Of a stretch of DNA of 64,000 bases, positions 61,801 through 64,000 are shown in pieces. The notes under the pieces are model-generated. The model worked only from the letters and a program-made list of their open reading frames with translations. It was not told the DNA's origin and did no database searches. How positions within the stretch are numbered: position 1 is the first letter of the stretch; every line of letters starts with the position of its first letter. The position numbers were made by a program, and so were the translations under genes. The stretch lies in contig NW_024104765.1 of assembly GCF_003945595.2 (NCBI RefSeq), forward strand, positions 2,418,001 through 2,482,000. The letters are read 5' to 3'. The stretch is from Pipra filicauda. Its lineage: Eukaryota; Chordata; Aves; Passeriformes; Pipridae.

Positions 61801-63409
61801 AGACATGAAAATTATTGTTCTGATTGCTTACTCTTTTCTAGAAATAACTGTAACAGCCAACTTCAGTAGCATATTGTGCCAAATTGTAATTATCATGGGT
61901 GTGGTATAAAAATCTAAGATGTGTAGACAGAGAAATAGACTTCTCATTTTAGAAAGACCCAGGTATGTAACTTGCTGCAATTTCAAATGACAAATAAATC
62001 TGGGAGCTTTTAATGTTATACTAAAAATCCTCTCTCTGCACAATTTTCCCTTTCCTCAAGGTAGTTTCCCCCCTTCTATTTCAACCCCCAAACTTCTATG
62101 ACTCACTTAATGTTTTCACAAATATTCCACACTTACACCCAGCATAGCGAGGACTGAAGAAGTAGCTGTCCACAGCTTTATCCAATACCAAAAGTTATTT
62201 CAATGAAAATAGAGTACAAAATTCATTCCCACACTTCACAACTAGGTCTTTCAGAGATTGCAGCTTTTGAACAAAAGTATTATAAAACACAGAAGGAACT
62301 CCTTGAGTCTTGATATTTGAGGAAATTGTCTCTCATATAAGAGAAATTCTCATCTGAACCAAAGGATCGAAATCGTCCCTTACATTTCTCTGTAAGTTTA
62401 TAACTGTTTATAACATTCTGTTTAAATAACGCATAGAAGTCAAATGCATAGAAAATTCACTGCAAGTTGCTGAATCCCATAGCCTGGCAGAGGAGAGTGC
62501 CGTAGCCCTAGATCCACTCAGCAGTCAGACTGAGCTAAGTACCTATCCTAGATAGGCATAAACTTACATATGTACTGGCCATAAAAATTACCACAAACAG
62601 AAGCATTCACACAGATATAGGTAGCACAGGCAGCTTTGCTGTTTCCATCTCTCGCAGCTCAGGATGGTCTTTTAGTGGGCAATTTATACACATAGTATGG
62701 ATCCCCTCAGTAGTTGGCTTTAGATGTGCAGCCTACACAGTAACTGACCACAGTAGCAGACCCCTGGATCCTCTTGTTTCCCAGTTTCCTCATGCACAAA
62801 AACACAAGACGCAAATGAGTCTGACCCCTGCACCTCACAGTTTCCCCGGTTGCTGGCTTGGATCACCTGTGTCCTCTCAGACCACACTGGTCTCTACAGT
62901 TGTTCCAATACTTCACTCCTAACCCTCTGCCATACTCACCAGCTAGTCCAGATGGACGTTAGCCAGTGAGCACATGCCAACATGTACCATTCCAGCCTCT
63001 CTAGTTGCTGGCACCCAAGAAATGTGGTCCCTATGATCTATGGTCCCCAGTTCTGTCTGCTGACGTTCAGGTCTCCATGCACACACATGCATGCCGAAAA
63101 TAAGAGCCTTACTCAGAAAAATAGTTGGAAATAGAATCTGATGGGAATACAGGACTGCTTGAGGTGATCAGAAATAGCGCATGGCCAAACATGTTGACCA
63201 GCAGGCTGATGAGAGGTACCTCTCCCTTTTTATCTCTTTATCTCTTTTCCCATTGTTACTTCACAAGTCATCCAGATCCCTTCCTTTCCCTGCCTTTGGT
63301 TTCTCCTCTAATTGTCTCATAACAGATTTGTAAAATATCAAAATACTCCTCCCTTCACCCCACACTGAACTGCCTGCCTTTATAGGCACTATCCACTTTC
63401 AGTGTGTAA
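58806..63409. other. Unique sequence, no gene seen
   Basis: No transposon or exon supported. The 119-residue plus-strand frame at 61146-61505 and the 93-residue frames at 58850-59131 and 59819-60100 match no family. Confidence 0.5.
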
Positions 63410-63597
63410 GGAGGCCTGGAGACCCTCACCTGTTGACTGATGGTGATGGGTCTCAGTCACAGCCCAAGGGGCTGACACACTCCTGAGATGCCCTGGGAGG
63501 GGCTGAGTTGGAGGAACTCATCCTTCTGCTTGCTGTTGTGCCTCTGGGCTTCTTCAACTGTGTGGAGATGACCCTTTAATCACAAAACCCGTCACAG
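63410..63597 (-). mobile_element. LTR-like fragment, minus strand
   Basis: Read on the minus strand this begins TGTGACGGGTTTTGTGATTA and AAGGGTCATCTCC near 63597. It is GC-richer than its flanks and carries CCTCCCAGGGCATCTCAGGA-type sequence, all reminiscent of the U3 of passerine endogenous retroviral LTRs. The other end is unclear, and no partner copy exists in the window to confirm it. Confidence 0.35.
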
Positions 63598-64000
63598 TAC
63601 AAATCCGTCTGAAATTGCTTTTGTCTGTTTGTTTTGCAGCTATGTCATGACAATGCCATGTTGCAGATCTGGTTGTGTAGGGACAAAAGCACATTTGCAA
63701 ACCCTGTAGGATCATATTTCAATCAGCTATTGCTTTTTGGGTAATCTCTATTCAGAGAGGAATCAGAAGTAAAATTTGTCTGTTTACCTATTCATGGCAT
63801 CTCCCTTGCACCTAAATTTTATAATTCCTGTTCTAAATTAAGTGGGGACCTTCGCTATGTGGAATGAAGTCAGACCCTTTGAGAGTCTCAAAACAGAGAT
63901 CACCTTTTCTGACCAAATAAGTTGCTTAATCTTCTTTAGGTCTAACTGTTAGATGAAAGTGAAGGAAGAAAGGAGAATATAGTCACCTAGGGCATGTCAA
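63598..64000. other. Unique sequence to the window end
   Basis: Nothing recognised. Confidence 0.5.

Overview
This window looks like a piece of a bird genome. It is AT-rich and contains no gene that I can support. The bird call rests on five pieces of CR1, the dominant avian LINE, with its reverse transcriptase readable in places and the typical 3' tail of ATTCTRTG-like units. It is backed by long terminal repeats of the avian ERVL type, one of them nearly complete. No exon of a known protein, rRNA, tRNA or CRISPR array was recognised. The window is best read as a gene desert or the inside of a very large intron.

Layout. 1-1961 is unique sequence. 1962-5014 is a nested transposon block: a plus-strand CR1 (A) is split by an insert that reads, on the minus strand, LTR-like sequence followed by a second CR1 (B). 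6341-7487 is a GC-richer, hairpin-rich LTR-like block with TGT...ACA ends. 14034-14455 and 15077-15434 are two further LTRs. 21631-22990 is a minus-strand CR1 (C) and 23478-23909 a plus-strand CR1 tail (D). 26561-26760 is a 200-nt purine tract. 29830-31560 is repeat-free, slightly GC-richer sequence that might be conserved noncoding DNA. About 31600-34890 is the most AT-rich part. 38624-38870 is a short minus-strand CR1 tail (E). 45580-45600 is a G11-A-G9 run. 58296-58805 is a solo ERVL-type LTR. About 63410-63597 is a weaker LTR-like stretch. Microsatellites lie between these.

No genes act together here. What can be read is the history of the mobile elements. CR1-A and CR1-C share a protein ending and 3' tail and belong together. 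CR1-B, D and E have other endings, and B lies inside A, so B is younger than A. All CR1 copies are broken by frameshifts, stops, 5' truncation or deletion and look dead. Most open frames outside the CR1 copies are short or low-complexity and are not believed to code. All family calls are by eye, from known CR1 and avian LTR patterns; no search was run.
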